A DNA stretch of 64,000 nt. It comes from Scortum barcoo. Taxonomy: Eukaryota > Chordata > Actinopteri > Centrarchiformes > Terapontidae. The position numbers and the translations under genes were made by a program. The DNA is taken from assembly GCA_023238725.1 (NCBI GenBank), contig CM041553.1:17175501-17239500 (forward strand), given 5' to 3'. A model generated the notes under the pieces. That model made no database searches. It was given only the letters and a program-made list of their open reading frames with translations, and was not told the origin of the DNA. Positions 50,573 to 62,168 of this stretch are shown here, in pieces; the stretch's first letter is position 1, and the number at the start of each line of letters is the position of its first letter.

Positions 50573-53500
50573 GGGCATTGCTTGAGGCCGGCCAGATAGT
50601 GATATTGCTGGCATCGTCTCACTTAGTCAACAGCCAGACTCTCTCAGGGAAGACCAGCTGTCTCAACCGTGGAATCACAAACACTTATACCCATCAGGAG
50701 GAAAATCTGTTATCACCCATCTTTGCATTCCAGCTGGAGGGAATTTACATCAGTCGTGTTAGCCGTTGTCCACAGTTGTCCTGACGGCATTGTACCGATT
50801 CAAGCTGTTAAGGACATTGCGACCATTCATGAAATAGTTTCACCAAGTGTCAGATCATGAATTCATCATAAACACGTTCTGTAAGTTCACAAATACATTG
50901 TGAGTTTGTCCTCGTCACCGTTGAGGTGAAGAGCAAACACGGGCAGCATCCAGGCTCCTGGTTTTGCTTGTTGTAGATTACCACTGAGCCACAGAGTCTG
51001 ACCTGCTTTATCACATCACCTGTCTAGACCCACTTTGCAGCTCCTTCAGAATGACCCACTGAGACCTGAAGTTGATAAGAAACCTCTGCCTGCCTTTCAG
51101 GTTGTTTTACAGTGGGCACTTTTAGGCCCAGCAGTGACCGGGTAATTCCAGATAAGCCACCTCTATTCAACAACAGTTGTTAGCCAAGCATTCTTCTCAA
51201 TCTACCAACTTCAAAGACTCCAGCTCCAGAGATAACTGTATTCAGACTCTTGACCTCCAGTTTGCCATGTATGTATGTAGCAAAGCCTTTGAGGTGGGGA
51301 GCAGCATCCTTTGTTTGCTAGCTGCTGACAAACTCCCACTGGAGCTGAGCATTCAGGCTCGGCCAAGCCAGACCCCGCTGCCTCCTGCGATGGAGGGAAA
51401 CTGTGGTCGGCAATTGTGAGAATTTCCTGTCACAGGAAAGGAGAGAAGAGAAGGGCAGAGCACTGTCGAAATAAGCAGAGGGAGCAGAGGAGATGAGGGT
51501 GAGAGAGAAAGAAAAGGAGAGCAGAGAAAAGACTATGGTGGGTATTTTTCGGTCAGTACTACCACTCAGCGTGTAAAGCTTAACTTTACTTAACTCAGTT
51601 CTGCTCTGGCCAAATTCCCAGTGAAAATCCACTTGTGATCCATATGAAATCTATATTAGCATCGGCTTGGCTCATATTAGTCATGTTATCTACTGATAAT
51701 CGCTATCATCTTTTTTCCCACTGAGAAGGACTGTGTCTCACTGTGCTGTTTTTGCTCACTGACATGAGCCACAACTTACTTTTTTATTGTAGTTGAATTG
51801 ATTTGTCTTCCTTTCTGTCCACAACTGATACACCTAGTTTAAAATGTGTCTAAATTATCAAAGGATGCGGTTATAGCCCCACATATCCATCTGTGTCTTT
51901 GTCCTACCTGACGGACATGTTTCACACATCCTGTGTGGCACCTTCAGCAGGACCCGAAGTTCTGTTTTGGTTTATACTCAGATTCACATATTAACATATC
52001 CAGGTGCTTGTTTGTTTGTCTTTCTCTAAGCCAACCAGACCATAACAAGCAATGGTAAAAAGATGAACCAAACAGGGGAAAGGTTTGGTGTTACAGAGGG
52101 TTACCTTTTGCATGCTACAAGCCTTATGTTTCTCATATATCTCTTGGCCTGAAGTCAAGACAAAGTTGTTGTGGACTAGTATGCACTTACTTTCATACCT
52201 AACCATTGCCACTAGATGAAAAAGCCTTACAGTTCTTATAAGGAAATGTGTGGTCAACTGTAGAGTAAGACATATTTTCAGTACAATAGTTGGCGTTAAG
52301 ACATCTTTGTAATCTGTTGTACTTCAGCCAACTTGGCACATGTAGACCAAATCTAACCATCACTGTCACAGTGGTGAACTTCAGTTTTCTGTCAAAGGAT
52401 ATATAGGAGATTGACATTTCTTGCTGTCATATTAAAGTGCATGCTGTAGGACATTTACATTTGTCCAGTGTAGCTTGTAGTCGCCTTAAACCATGAGGAC
52501 GTTTGGTAAGCTCACACAATCACCGGAGCCAATGTTTGTCTTGGCTGCCTCCCCGTCTATTATCTGGCCAGGAACAAACGAAGGCAGGGCCTTACAGCCG
52601 GGTGGTCGGCGGCCACTGCAGTGCTGCTCAGCTCTCTTCCTGTGAGGGAAGCAGGAAGAGGAAGTGAGGTAGTTCCCTGGCGTGGGCTAAGGAATTGGGG
52701 TGGACAGTGAGGGAAGACCAAAAAAAAAAAAATCAAATACACCCATGGATCTCAAGTTATCGAAGCAAACACAAATGTAAAGAATAGGGAGGGGCATTGT
52801 AGGATAACATTTTTACGACTGAAGTGCCTGAAGTATTCTTGTAAAGCTCTTTTGTGGTTTTGTTGATCCAACTTTTTTGTATTCCAGATACATAATATTG
52901 TATGTGTGTGCAGGTCTATTGTTAGCTTGTTTGTGCCAGATGCCCCATGGCCCTGTCCACTTCCTGCGGCCAAACAAAAGATAGAAAAATATTCTTGCTT
53001 CACCCTGTGAATGAATGGAGACACAATGAGATGCAGTGACAAATATTATTCAGTTTTATCCATCTGCCGAGTGAATACCGTTGTCATGATTTTGTTTCCT
53101 AGGCACAGTCCACATTATGTCACTGTAAAGTAGATTTGACACACATTCTAGCCCAATAGGGGTGTGTCACTGGATAGCTTCCGTCCAAAGGCACTAAATA
53201 GATCCCATAGCCCTCTTTTTGGGGTTTGGGGGTGGAAAGCTAACCATGTGTTTGTATGTCTAATTTACATTTCAATGGCTTTACTGTCTTTTGAGTGGTT
53301 TGTCTTTAAACATGAGGTTGGCCTTTGCAAACACACACAGACTTGCATGTCCACACACTCACAAGCAAACACAAGAATCTCCAGCCCTGTGCAGTACTCA
53401 CTTTCAAGAATGTTGGTATAATTACCCGTTGGTTTCTACGTTCCTCTGGGTTCCCTATGCTCCAAAAATACTAGGCCCAACACACCCACCAAACACACAG

Positions 53501-55315
53501 CTTCTGGGACGTGCCATTTCACATCCACAAGAAAAATAGACCTCATTTGTCAAATAAAAAAAACTTTAAAACATAGTTGTTAATGTGTTATTTGACACCT
53601 GGGTGCAAGCTGGTGTCACAGTGGTTGCTTCAGGAGCGCTGGCCCCTGCAGTGGCAGAGCAGAGACCCTGTCTTGGTCGTGTCACACCTTGTTGTTAGTG
53701 GGTTTGTCTGCCGTCTAGGCTTGTTGTTGGTATGTAAATGCTCGTATAAGGTAGAGCCCAGACCCTTTGCAGCAATAGTCTTCTTCTGACCTCTGCATCC
53801 ATCATATAGTACTTTATGGTTACCTTTCTTTTTTTCCACGTCAACTCAAATCCTAGAAGTTAATATCTTACTTGTTTGACATTTAGTACACGTTGATCTC
53901 AGTTTTATCACTGTAGTTCTGTATGCTCCTCAATACAGAAACATTTTAACTCACTTTTCAGGCACCGTGTGTTTTCCTTTTATGCTCCTGGTCTTGAGCT
54001 TGAGCTAAAAAAAACATTTCCTTGGTGTAATTTACCCCCAAAATGAGGTGGAACTGCCAGACTGGTGTTTCAAAGATAAAATAAACTACTCTACATCTCT
54101 TTACTGGTGGTTACTATTAGCTCAGTCACGCTCAGCCAAACATAGCACCCCTATTAAAAGCGTGAAGGACATTAGTGTAATGTCAAAATGTAAGATTTGT
54201 AGAATTTGAAATAGAGACTTCCCGTCTGAATTTCAGACTTCACGTACAGTTCTAGCATTGATAACGGAAAAGCAAGTATTTTCGCTTTCGTGTTTTGGAG
54301 GCACTCTATATGTTGTCGCTTTCATCTGTGGTTTACCAGTGTCTTTTCCTGGCTTTGTTCCATGGGCTTGGTTTACAAATTGTTCTCAAGGTTGTGCTAC
54401 ATTTGTACTTACAGTCATTCCACCAAAGGGGACATTGTAAAGTCAGCTCCTTAAGGCCCGGAGACATGTTTCTGTCTGTCTTCTCTCCACAAACTGATGG
54501 CTGTGTGGGGGTGATGGAGCAATTGAGGAGGCTTGGGGGTGTGGGCAGCCATTTGGCATATGTCAACTAAAGGTCTTTCACAGATAATGGGAGATATTGC
54601 TATGGCTCCACTGACACAGTGGACCTCAACATCCAGTCAGCACTTAGCATAACAGGCCCAAATGTCACAACGTATGTTTAATGGGGGTTATGGAGGAGTT
54701 TGTCTGGCAGTGTCGGGAGCAGCACTTTGAACATGTTCGACTATAGTAATGGCATTGATGGACACTTGAGAAACATTCATCTGATTTCATACATGCATCT
54801 AAACCAACAGAAGTTCCCAAACTAACTTTAAAAACATCAGAATGTCACGTTGTATGGGAAAAGTCTCCACACAGACATGATCTGTCGGAGATCTCTGCAT
54901 GGACAAACAAAACCACCGCCTCACCTGGATAAGGAGCTTAAGTGGTACACACTGTGTGTGAGGGGGTTAACAAATTTGCACAAGTGATGTTTTTGAGCCC
55001 TAGCTTTAGAGCCATGTGAGAGGAGAGTGACCGAGTGTGAGATAGCTAATACGGTCAAGGGGTTCACATTTGAAAAGCTGTTGCTACACTCAATTCCAGT
55101 GTTTTGTCTCAGAATGATGGTTTGACAGGAAAGCTGTTTTCAAATGAGGCTTCAAATGGTAAAGGATTGCATTATAAGTTGTGCTCACAAGGGTGTTTTT
55201 AGTTAATCACCCATTACTGTATGTGTACTATAATAATTTTGTCTGCTCAGTCGGGTTAAAGTGTCTCCCACAACACCTAACATGCTTTTGTATTCTTCCA
55301 CTGTTTTCTCTGCAG

Positions 55316-55387
55316 AGATCGAAGCCAAAGAGGCCTGTACCTGGCTTAGAGCAGCAGGGTTCCCGCAGTATGCCCAGCTTTATGAAG
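55316..55387 (+). CDS. dlc1: dlc1 exon, SAM domain part 1 (shared by all isoforms)
   Basis: The exon starts in phase 1 and encodes EIEAKEACTWLRAAGFPQY followed by AQLYE. This is the first helices of the SAM domain, with the hallmark W-L-aliphatic-G-F-P-Y pattern. The acceptor is CTGTTTTCTCTGCAG ending at 55315, and the donor is GAAG/GTAAAG at 55388. Three upstream exons (17806-17839, 27056-27185, 48972-48984) all end in phase 1 and can join here, so this acceptor is where the N-terminal variants meet. In DLC1 the SAM domain is a protein-interaction module; it was reported to dampen RhoGAP activity. Confidence 0.96.
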
Positions 55388-56942
55388 GTAAAGATCCTTA
55401 TCAGACATCACCACCCACCCTCCCACCTCAAGTGCTTTTAATGAAGATAGGAGGTACAAAAAAGATTGTATTCTTATTGGTGTTGGTGTGAGAATGATGA
55501 TGGCTTAATCAGACTGATTATAAAGGTTATGTTTGTAATTCAGTGACCTGGGGTTTTTTAGAAAAGTTATTTTACTATACTAATGTCTGTTCTTGAATTT
55601 TGATTAACTGAGATGACTTTTTCTTTGTTTAAATAAGATAGTAATTGTCATTCTACCAAAGCGTAATGGCTGTGCTTTTTCTTAGCACTAGTACTTTGCT
55701 CTTTGCTGTGCTTTAGCAGGTAAAGCCACTCAAACTTTACCACACAAATTCCAAACATCAACTGCAATGTAACTTATATTGTAACCGTTTTAGGACCAAA
55801 GGTCTTTCTTAACTTGTTAATATAAACACAAGACATGTTTTCTGTACCCTCCAAAGTTACTCATACAATGACAAATGGTTGGAGAAGAATGCTGAGCGCG
55901 ACCCTTGAGTTTTAAATACACACATTTACAGGAATACATCGAACATTCTTTACACTCCATATAGCTCCTTCAGCTCCACCATGGCATAGCACGGGCATAC
56001 CAGCTGCCCTTATGTAACTGCATGATGATGACAGCAGGACCAAGCTACCATTGTCAATGGGTCATTGCTTGTTGCCACTTAACCGTGAAAGGCTTCCTAT
56101 TTGAACAGGAAGATCATTGTGTTTCTGCATAGTTAATGAGGCTGTTTTTATACATACATGAACAGCAGCACAAAAGTGCAAACCACAGTTACTCGCTGCA
56201 CAGATTTTACACCCTCGCTGGTTTGCCACTTGCGGCTGTCTCCACAGAAGCAGGACTTCGTGCTGATGCATGATACATTTTTCCTTCCCTTGTATCTGTG
56301 GGACAATCTCCATTGTCTGTGCTGTCAAGATTATTGCCCCACTAAAGATAAGCAGACTGATAGGCCTGTTTCAGTACAGTAGGCTAAAGGTGCTGGCCTC
56401 CCTTGAGTAGCATCTTCTTATCATCATTGCCCCGAGGGTTAAATGCAAGATTCTCACTTCAGGTTGGGTCCATACTTATACCAGACGATGGTGCTACAAT
56501 ATTCTGTATGATTAAAGGCACAGGTTAACTGTGTGCCCCTACTGATGGTGTGACTTGGTGAATAAGTGAGCCTGTTAATGAGGTAGACTAAGGGAACAGA
56601 ACGAAAAGGAGAAAAGGAAGTGGGACCTCTGAGCAGCAGTGGAGTACCTATTGTCATTCTTCAATCAATCCCCTGTTCTCTCCCTCTGTGCTCCACATCC
56701 CCCCTGCCTGCCAGGTCTGAAAGCTGCAGCTGTGTTTGTTTGGTCGGCTAAGACGCTACTTCCTCTTTTAGCTTTTCATCAAGGCGGTATGGGGGGGAGA
56801 AGGTGGGACGGAAGGTCCTGGTGGGTGTTTGAGTAGGTGGGTGTTTTTTAGGCTAGGGGTTATATCTTTAGCTTTATCTGAACACACTGATTCAATCAGC
56901 AGCAAGGAAATGCCCACACTGATCAGATTCTCTCTGTTTCAG
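55388..56942 (+). other. dlc1: intron (1,555 bp) of dlc1
   Basis: No repeat or gene was recognised. It ends with TCTCTCTGTTTCAG. Confidence 0.9.
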
Positions 56943-57024
56943 ACGCCCAGTTTCCCATCGATATCTCTTCAGTTACCAGAGACCATGACTTCCTCGATCG
57001 GGATGCTATAGAGGCTCTCTGCAG
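56943..57024 (+). CDS. dlc1: dlc1 exon, SAM domain part 2
   Basis: The exon completes the Asp codon of YED. It continues AQFPIDISSVTRDHDFLDRD and AIEALCR, corresponding to the human segment with FPIDI, HDFLDRD and AIEALCR. The FLDRDAIEALCRRL part is the typical C-terminal SAM helix. The acceptor ends at 56942 and the donor is CAG/GTGAGA at 57025. Length 82 nt, phase 1 in and phase 0 out relative to a codon split after AG (two bases carried over). Confidence 0.95.
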
Positions 57025-58230
57025 GTGAGATCACAAGCCATACCGAACCTTTCCTACTTCTTTTCTCTTTCTTATTGATGTCACCCGCCATTCCCTTTAT
57101 TCTCCTCTTCTTTTGTGTGCTATCTCTTGTTTTTGCCCCCAAATGAAACCATGGGGGCATGACTTCAAAAGAAGGCATGCTTTGGAAAGTTGCAGATTAG
57201 ATGAAAGTGGCACGATAAGCACCATGGAGCCATGTACTGTACCTTCTAGTCTCCCCATTTAGTTTTCTATGTACCTACCTTGTCTACTTGTTATTTTTGA
57301 CTTCCTCTGGGGTTGATAATGTTTACCTTGGTCGTTAGAGTCTTTTGTATTGTTCTGGCAAGCACATACCTCGCTCCCACCTTTCACTGCAACATCGTCA
57401 CGCAACGCTTTTTACACTCAGTCTGTCTTTTCATGTTGTAGACAGTGGACACACTGCTTCATTTACTACCCACAACTGAGGAATAAAAACTTAATGTTTT
57501 GTTTGCATGAAGCTTCAGAAACTGTAGTTTGTATATATGAATTAGGGATAAATGGCAGGAAGTATAATCAGAGAGGACTTGGTTTCCATTCTGGTTGGTG
57601 CCTCTGCCATATTAATTAACATCTGAGGAGGATGTTAATGGTTCTTTAATGGAGTTGACTCCTTCATCAAATTTCAACTCCTCAGTAATAAACCACAGCA
57701 GGTGTCCCCCCCCCATACATCTGGAAGCTATCATCTCAATGTCTCCTCTCTTAGCAGCCTTATGGCCCCCCTCTCCCCACAGTCCCAACTATCCCTCAGT
57801 TCCCATCCCTTCATCTCTCCATTGTTACATGATCTCCTCTAAGAGCTCTCTAGAGGGTGGACACCACCACCACCACCCTCGTTCCCCTTCTCCAGGTGGC
57901 TGAGGGGATAAGCTTTCTGCCCCCTCCCCAAGTTGTCGTCGCCACTCCAGCAGATTTCATTCTCCTTGCTCTCTGTTTTTCTGTCTGCCTCTCATTCTCT
58001 TCCCGCTCATGTGGGGATTATCCTTCAGCAGCTCATTAGCCAGCCTGGGTTCACCCAAGCTCCCCCTCTGTCTTTCTCTTCCCCTCTTCTGTTTATCATC
58101 CCGTTTCATCCTCTCTTCCGTCATACATCCTCTCTGCGATGAGAGGTTTGTGTTTTAGGAAAAATCAGGCAGCTGGAATCTTTATACAAAAAATACAAAA
58201 GGTAACCCATTTGTATTTTTGTGTTTTCAG
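57025..58230 (+). other. dlc1: intron (1,206 bp) of dlc1
   Basis: The 3' half is pyrimidine-rich; a CAC run at about 57863-57877 is simple sequence. No gene or known repeat was recognised. The acceptor is TTTTTGTGTTTTCAG. Confidence 0.9.
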
Positions 58231-58294
58231 GAGACTGAACACCCTCAACAAGTGTGCTCTAATGAGACTGGAGATATCACCGCAAAGAAAAAGA
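58231..58294 (+). CDS. dlc1: dlc1 exon, end of SAM domain
   Basis: This exon encodes RLNTLNKCALMRLEISPQRK and R, almost the same as human DLC1, where the segment runs RRLNTLNKCAVMKLEISP. It finishes the SAM domain and begins the basic stretch before the acidic SEDSDEDE block. The donor is AGA/GTAAGT at 58295 and the exon ends in phase 0. Confidence 0.95.
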
Positions 58295-60500
58295 GTAAGT
58301 ACATGCACACAGTAACTCCTTTCTGAAAAGCCCCTTTGCACGTCTCCTCAACCGCAACTGCATTTCCTCACCTCAGCCATCAGTTCACTCTTGGCCACAG
58401 GGCAAAGCTGTTTTTTCTCTCATCTTGTTTAATGAAAAGGCACCTGTTGGTTTTATTTCTAAATCAAGTGGGCTGTGAGGACCCTAGGGGGAAGGAGGGT
58501 AGCTTTAATGTCTAAATGAAGGGGTTGCATTCACCAGGACCTCCCCCTACTCAAGGTAAAGCTTCCCTTGTTTCCCAAAAACTTCCTCATACTTCTGGCT
58601 CACCGCAAAAGGAATTAGTTCAGCTTGCAAAAAACTCTTGCAAAAAGCATATAAGAGAAAAATGTACCCAACACCACATTCTTAAATTTCACCTTCTAGG
58701 AAACAGGCCTCTTAGAAAGTGTTTTTCCCCTGACAAGAGAAGTTCTGTGAAAACCCAAGTTTAAACTATGCATGTTTCAATAGAAAGTCTAGACTCACTT
58801 ACAGTCAGTCAGTTTGTGCTCCTTTTGATTCAAATTAAGCTAAATTCCCTAATGACCTAATGAAGTGCTACATAGCACCCTTGTTCTGTGTGTGGTAGTA
58901 TTCATTAGGATGACCCTTTCTGTGGCGCCTTTCTTTCATTTCAGGAGTCAACAGAGAAAAGTAGGAGAGTCAAAGAGGTTATTTGCCATCTTTGTGGGAT
59001 GACACCCCCCACTCCCCTCAAGAAAGCTTAGGAATGCATTGATCTCCTCATGTCTTAACATTCCCTCTCCCTTAAATCACAATTTCCCTTTTTCTCGTTC
59101 TTTCTGGCTTCTCCTTTCCATTCGTCTAATTGTAATAATAAATAGTTTTCATTCTGCAGACTCTGTGTGACGTTAAAAGCGCCCACCGTCACAGTGAATG
59201 CTTTGGTGGCTTGATGGTTTGAGGATAAGATATCTACAGAATGTTGATAAATGGTTGGTGCTCTTTCAGCCAGACACCGCTCTATATGCACAATGAACAG
59301 CATACTCCTGTTATCTCACATTCCAGCTAACATAACTTGAGGAAAAAGCCACAATGGAATCCAAAAATGTCACGAAAATCTCTATTCTCCTCTTTAAATC
59401 ATTGACTTCAATAAAAGCCACGCACATAGTGGGAATGGATCGCACTCTTTGACCATTTTTATTTGAAAGTTCGCCGTGTTTCCACTGTAGAACACATAAT
59501 TAATGATGCCTGTACGCAGAGCCCATGTGAGCAGTGGAAATGGAAGACTGGCTCTCAACTAGTGGAAAAGGGATTTTATGGATTTGAACATATTTTTTTC
59601 TTATCATATTCTTTTATTTAAATGCTCGTTTCCTGGCATCTTTGTAAAGCAGATTTGGATTATTGCTTAGAATCCTCTCAAGTCAATTATTTTTTAGGGT
59701 TTTTTTGTAGTTGGTGACTTCAGATGATAAGGACTTCATGGATAAGGAATAAGGATTGACAGTAGCAGTGTATCAGTGACGCTGCCTACAGACAGAGGGG
59801 ATAAAGACTGTAGGGGGGGGTGACCCCAGTCTGGCCGGCTGCATTGTGAGCTATGGGGGTCAAAATGGAATTTCCTGAAGTCCCTCCAGGGCCTGAGATA
59901 GATTAACCAAACTGGGGGAGGTGTTTGCATCTTGTGTAGGTGCATGTGCACTATATGTGACCCAGTAATTGTCCTTGCAGTCAGGAAGTAACTGAAGCAT
60001 ATTTACTGGCTGACGATGGGTATTTTTTTCTTCACCAAGTCATGTGCTTACCTCAAGATCTCAGTTTAAGACAATGTTATGCAAAACTGTTGTTAAAAAA
60101 AGAATTTGATACATATATTTTTCAAGAACGCCTCTATCGATATTCTTATGTGAAGAGGTAGGAAGTTTAGGCATCCAGTAACACATATACAAACAGTGCA
60201 ATCCAGAAAATAAAGTAATAACAATTTAGGGAAAAAAATGTAATAATAACTAATAACATGATGCAAAAAGACGATGAACTAATGAAACTGTGTGGAGAAG
60301 GCACTTTGCAAGTGCAACAATTATAAATTCCATAACTCCAGAAAGTTTCCTGGAGCAAGGTGAGGAATGTTGGAGAAGAAATGGAAAACGTAGCAGTGCA
60401 TAATGTCCTCTAACTGTTCCTCTTCCCTTCTTTCTTTTTTCCTTCTCTTATTGCTATTCCTTCCTCCCTCCCCTTTGTCCCCTCCTTCTCCCCTATCCAG
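58295..60500 (+). other. dlc1: intron (2,206 bp) of dlc1
   Basis: AT-rich sequence without recognised repeats or genes. It ends in a long C/T tract (60418-60500) and CTATCCAG. Confidence 0.9.
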
Positions 60501-62168
60501 AGTGAGGACTCCGATGAGGACGAGCCTTGTGCCATCAGTGGCCGCTGGACCTTCCAGAGGGACAGCAAGCGCTGGTCGCGTATGGAGGAGCTGGAGGTTT
60601 TCTCCACACTGCACACAGATGCTGCCCCACCCCCGTTCCCAAAGGACCAGGCATCCCAGAAAGGCAAGCTCTCTCTGCGCGAAGGAAACAGTTCAGAGAG
60701 TGTGCTGACTGACCTCAGCGAACAGCCTGAAGTGGGCTCCATCCACAGCAGCGGGAGTGGAGGAAGAGGAGAAGAGAAGAGCCACAGTACAACCCTGACG
60801 AGAGAAGCTGCACCCGCTGGTGCCACCCGTGCCAGTTCTGTAGCTAGCATGTGTTCCTCTTCGGGCACAGGTGGGTCAGGATGCGCTAATGAGGACTCTC
60901 TGTCCGATGGGATGCCTCCATCGCCCCTGGAAACACTCGGACAGTTCAGTTTTGATGTGAAAACAGGGATGGGAGGACTAGGAGGAAGCCTCGACAGAGG
61001 AGGTGGCAGTGGCAAAAGCACCCGCTCAAGAGCCAAGAGCTTCCTCAAGAGGATGGAGAGTCTGCGGCTGCGTAGCGGCACCACCTCCAAGAGAAAGAAG
61101 AAGGGGAGCACCAGCGGAGGGAAGATAGAAATCAGTGGTCCTGTCATCAAAGAGGGTCTAGATGATGACAAGTTGCGGAGGCTCAACTGTGTGGACATCT
61201 CGAGTATCAACCTCAACCAGAACCTGAATCACCACCGCAATCCCACTCAAACTATGACACTTAACAGGAATCGTTCTGTATCCTACTCCACTCAGACCAG
61301 CAACGGCAGCACTGGGAGTACTGGGAGCAGCCAGTCCGAAGCCAGCAGTGGAAGTGCAGTGAGCACGCCGAGCCCAGTGACTCGTGCTCGCAGCCACAGC
61401 ACAGCAGCAGGCTCCAGTAAGAGAGGAGGAATGTATTTGGAGAGTTTTGATCCTTTCAGCATTCTCCAACAAGCTTCAGATCAACAGCCAACACCCCCAC
61501 CCAAATCCGCCCCACCCATTCCCTGCCAAGCCAGCAATGGGATGACGGTTGATGAGCAGAACCGCAGGAATAACTTCAGCATGTGCAAGACAACAGCAGA
61601 CAAGCAGAAGAAGAGGAGGAGGAAGAGGAGGGCACAATCTTCTTCTACCTACCCGAAGGTCACAAGCCTGGAACCTTCCCCAAAGCCCTGCTGCAGGATG
61701 GGAGTTCTCGCAATAACAATGGGAATGATAACGGAAACTCTGTGATCCTCAGGGGGCGGCAAAGTAGACGTCAGCGGCGTGCCTCCTCAGGCTCCGTCGA
61801 CAGCCGGCTCAGTTTTTATGATAATGTCCCGTACACTGAGAGAGAGGAGGAGGAAGAGGGGGACGAGCGTAAACTGGAGGAAGTGCTGCAACATGTCAGC
61901 GGCCTACAGCGGTTTGTTAACGCCTGGTCAGAGGCCGTTGCCGGTGAGGAGGAGGAAGAGGAGGAGGATGAAGAGGAGGAGGAGGAGACTCGGATTCAGC
62001 GCTGGATTCAGCCTCCCCATGCCCGTCCTCTCCTCTGCAGAACCGGCTAGAGGAGACGGAGAACGGTAGTGACCAAGACAGTACAGGAAACCCGCTTGGG
62101 GAGGGAGAAGAGGGGATGAGAGAGAGGCGTGATTCTGGCGTTGGCGCATCTTTAACCCGAACCAGCAG
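60501..62168 (+). CDS. dlc1: dlc1 large exon: serine-rich linker with focal-adhesion motifs; two frame breaks
   Basis: The exon starts SEDSDEDEPCAISG and WTFQRDSKRWSR. It continues with SESVLTDLSEQPEVGS, SFLKRMESLRLRS, ISGPVIKEGLDDDKLRRLNC, a serine cluster with STQTS and VSTPSPVTRARS, then GGMYLESFDPF. After a frame change near 61574-61631 it reads FYLPEGHKPGTFPKAL. Next come SRLSFYDNVP (61803-61832; tensin-binding Ser/Tyr at 61811 and 61817 by analogy with human S440/Y442) and LEEVLQHV (61874-61897), the LD-like talin/FAK-binding helix. After a second change near 61948-61986 it reads GDSDSALDS, SPCPSSP and RRDSGVGASLTRTS. The donor is CAG/GTCAGT at 62169. Entry is phase 0 and exit needs two leftover bases, yet the length is 1,668 nt (divisible by 3); two missing bases would restore it. 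Read literally, the protein stops at 61743-61745. Confidence 0.93.
61574..61631 (+). other. dlc1: Frame break 1 in the dlc1 large exon
   Basis: Homology to DLC1 runs in the frame of 60501 up to at least GGMYLESFDPF (about 61427-61459), then continues one frame back from FYLPEGHKPG (61640 onward). The new frame is closed by TAA at 61571-61573, so the shift lies after it. The interval contains AGCAGAAGAAGAGGAGG and an eight-codon Glu run (61607-61630). The equivalent of one missing base, or two extra, explains it. Confidence 0.85.
61948..61986 (+). other. dlc1: Frame break 2 in the dlc1 large exon
   Basis: The frame carrying LEEVLQHV and FVNAWSEAV runs into a Glu-rich tract and then into non-homologous residues and a stop at about 62048-62050. 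GDSDSALDS, as in human DLC1, starts at 61984 in the next frame back. That frame is closed by TGA at 61945-61947, so the shift is inside the GAG/GAA/GAT run. It has the same direction as break 1. Confidence 0.88.

Larger units (their letters stand above)
17840..55315 (+). other. dlc1: giant intron (37,476 bp) of the long isoform; holds the two internal first exons
   Basis: Between the micro-exon and the first SAM exon the long transcript has one 37.5-kb intron. I found two first-exon candidates in it (about 26.7-27.19 kb and 48.0-48.98 kb). It also holds dispersed repeat fragments (19683-19761, 36985-37275, 39085-39425), a 13-bp hairpin at 43710, GT repeats and pyrimidine-rich tracts near 44.8 and 46.4 kb. 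I see no separate gene, tRNA or other RNA gene. Conserved non-coding enhancers are likely in an intron this long but cannot be identified from one sequence. Confidence 0.8.

Noticed and set aside
60410..61216. 268-codon open frame on the minus strand
   Set aside because: It is the shadow of the dlc1 large exon, caused by Ser/Gly-rich and GC-rich codons. No domain and no independent signal.
61607..61986. Programmed -1 ribosomal frameshifting or mini-introns as the cause of the two frame changes
   Set aside because: No X-XXY-YYZ slippery heptamer at the sites, no GT-AG pair of suitable size, and the family is not known for frameshifting. Indels in purine repeats are simpler.
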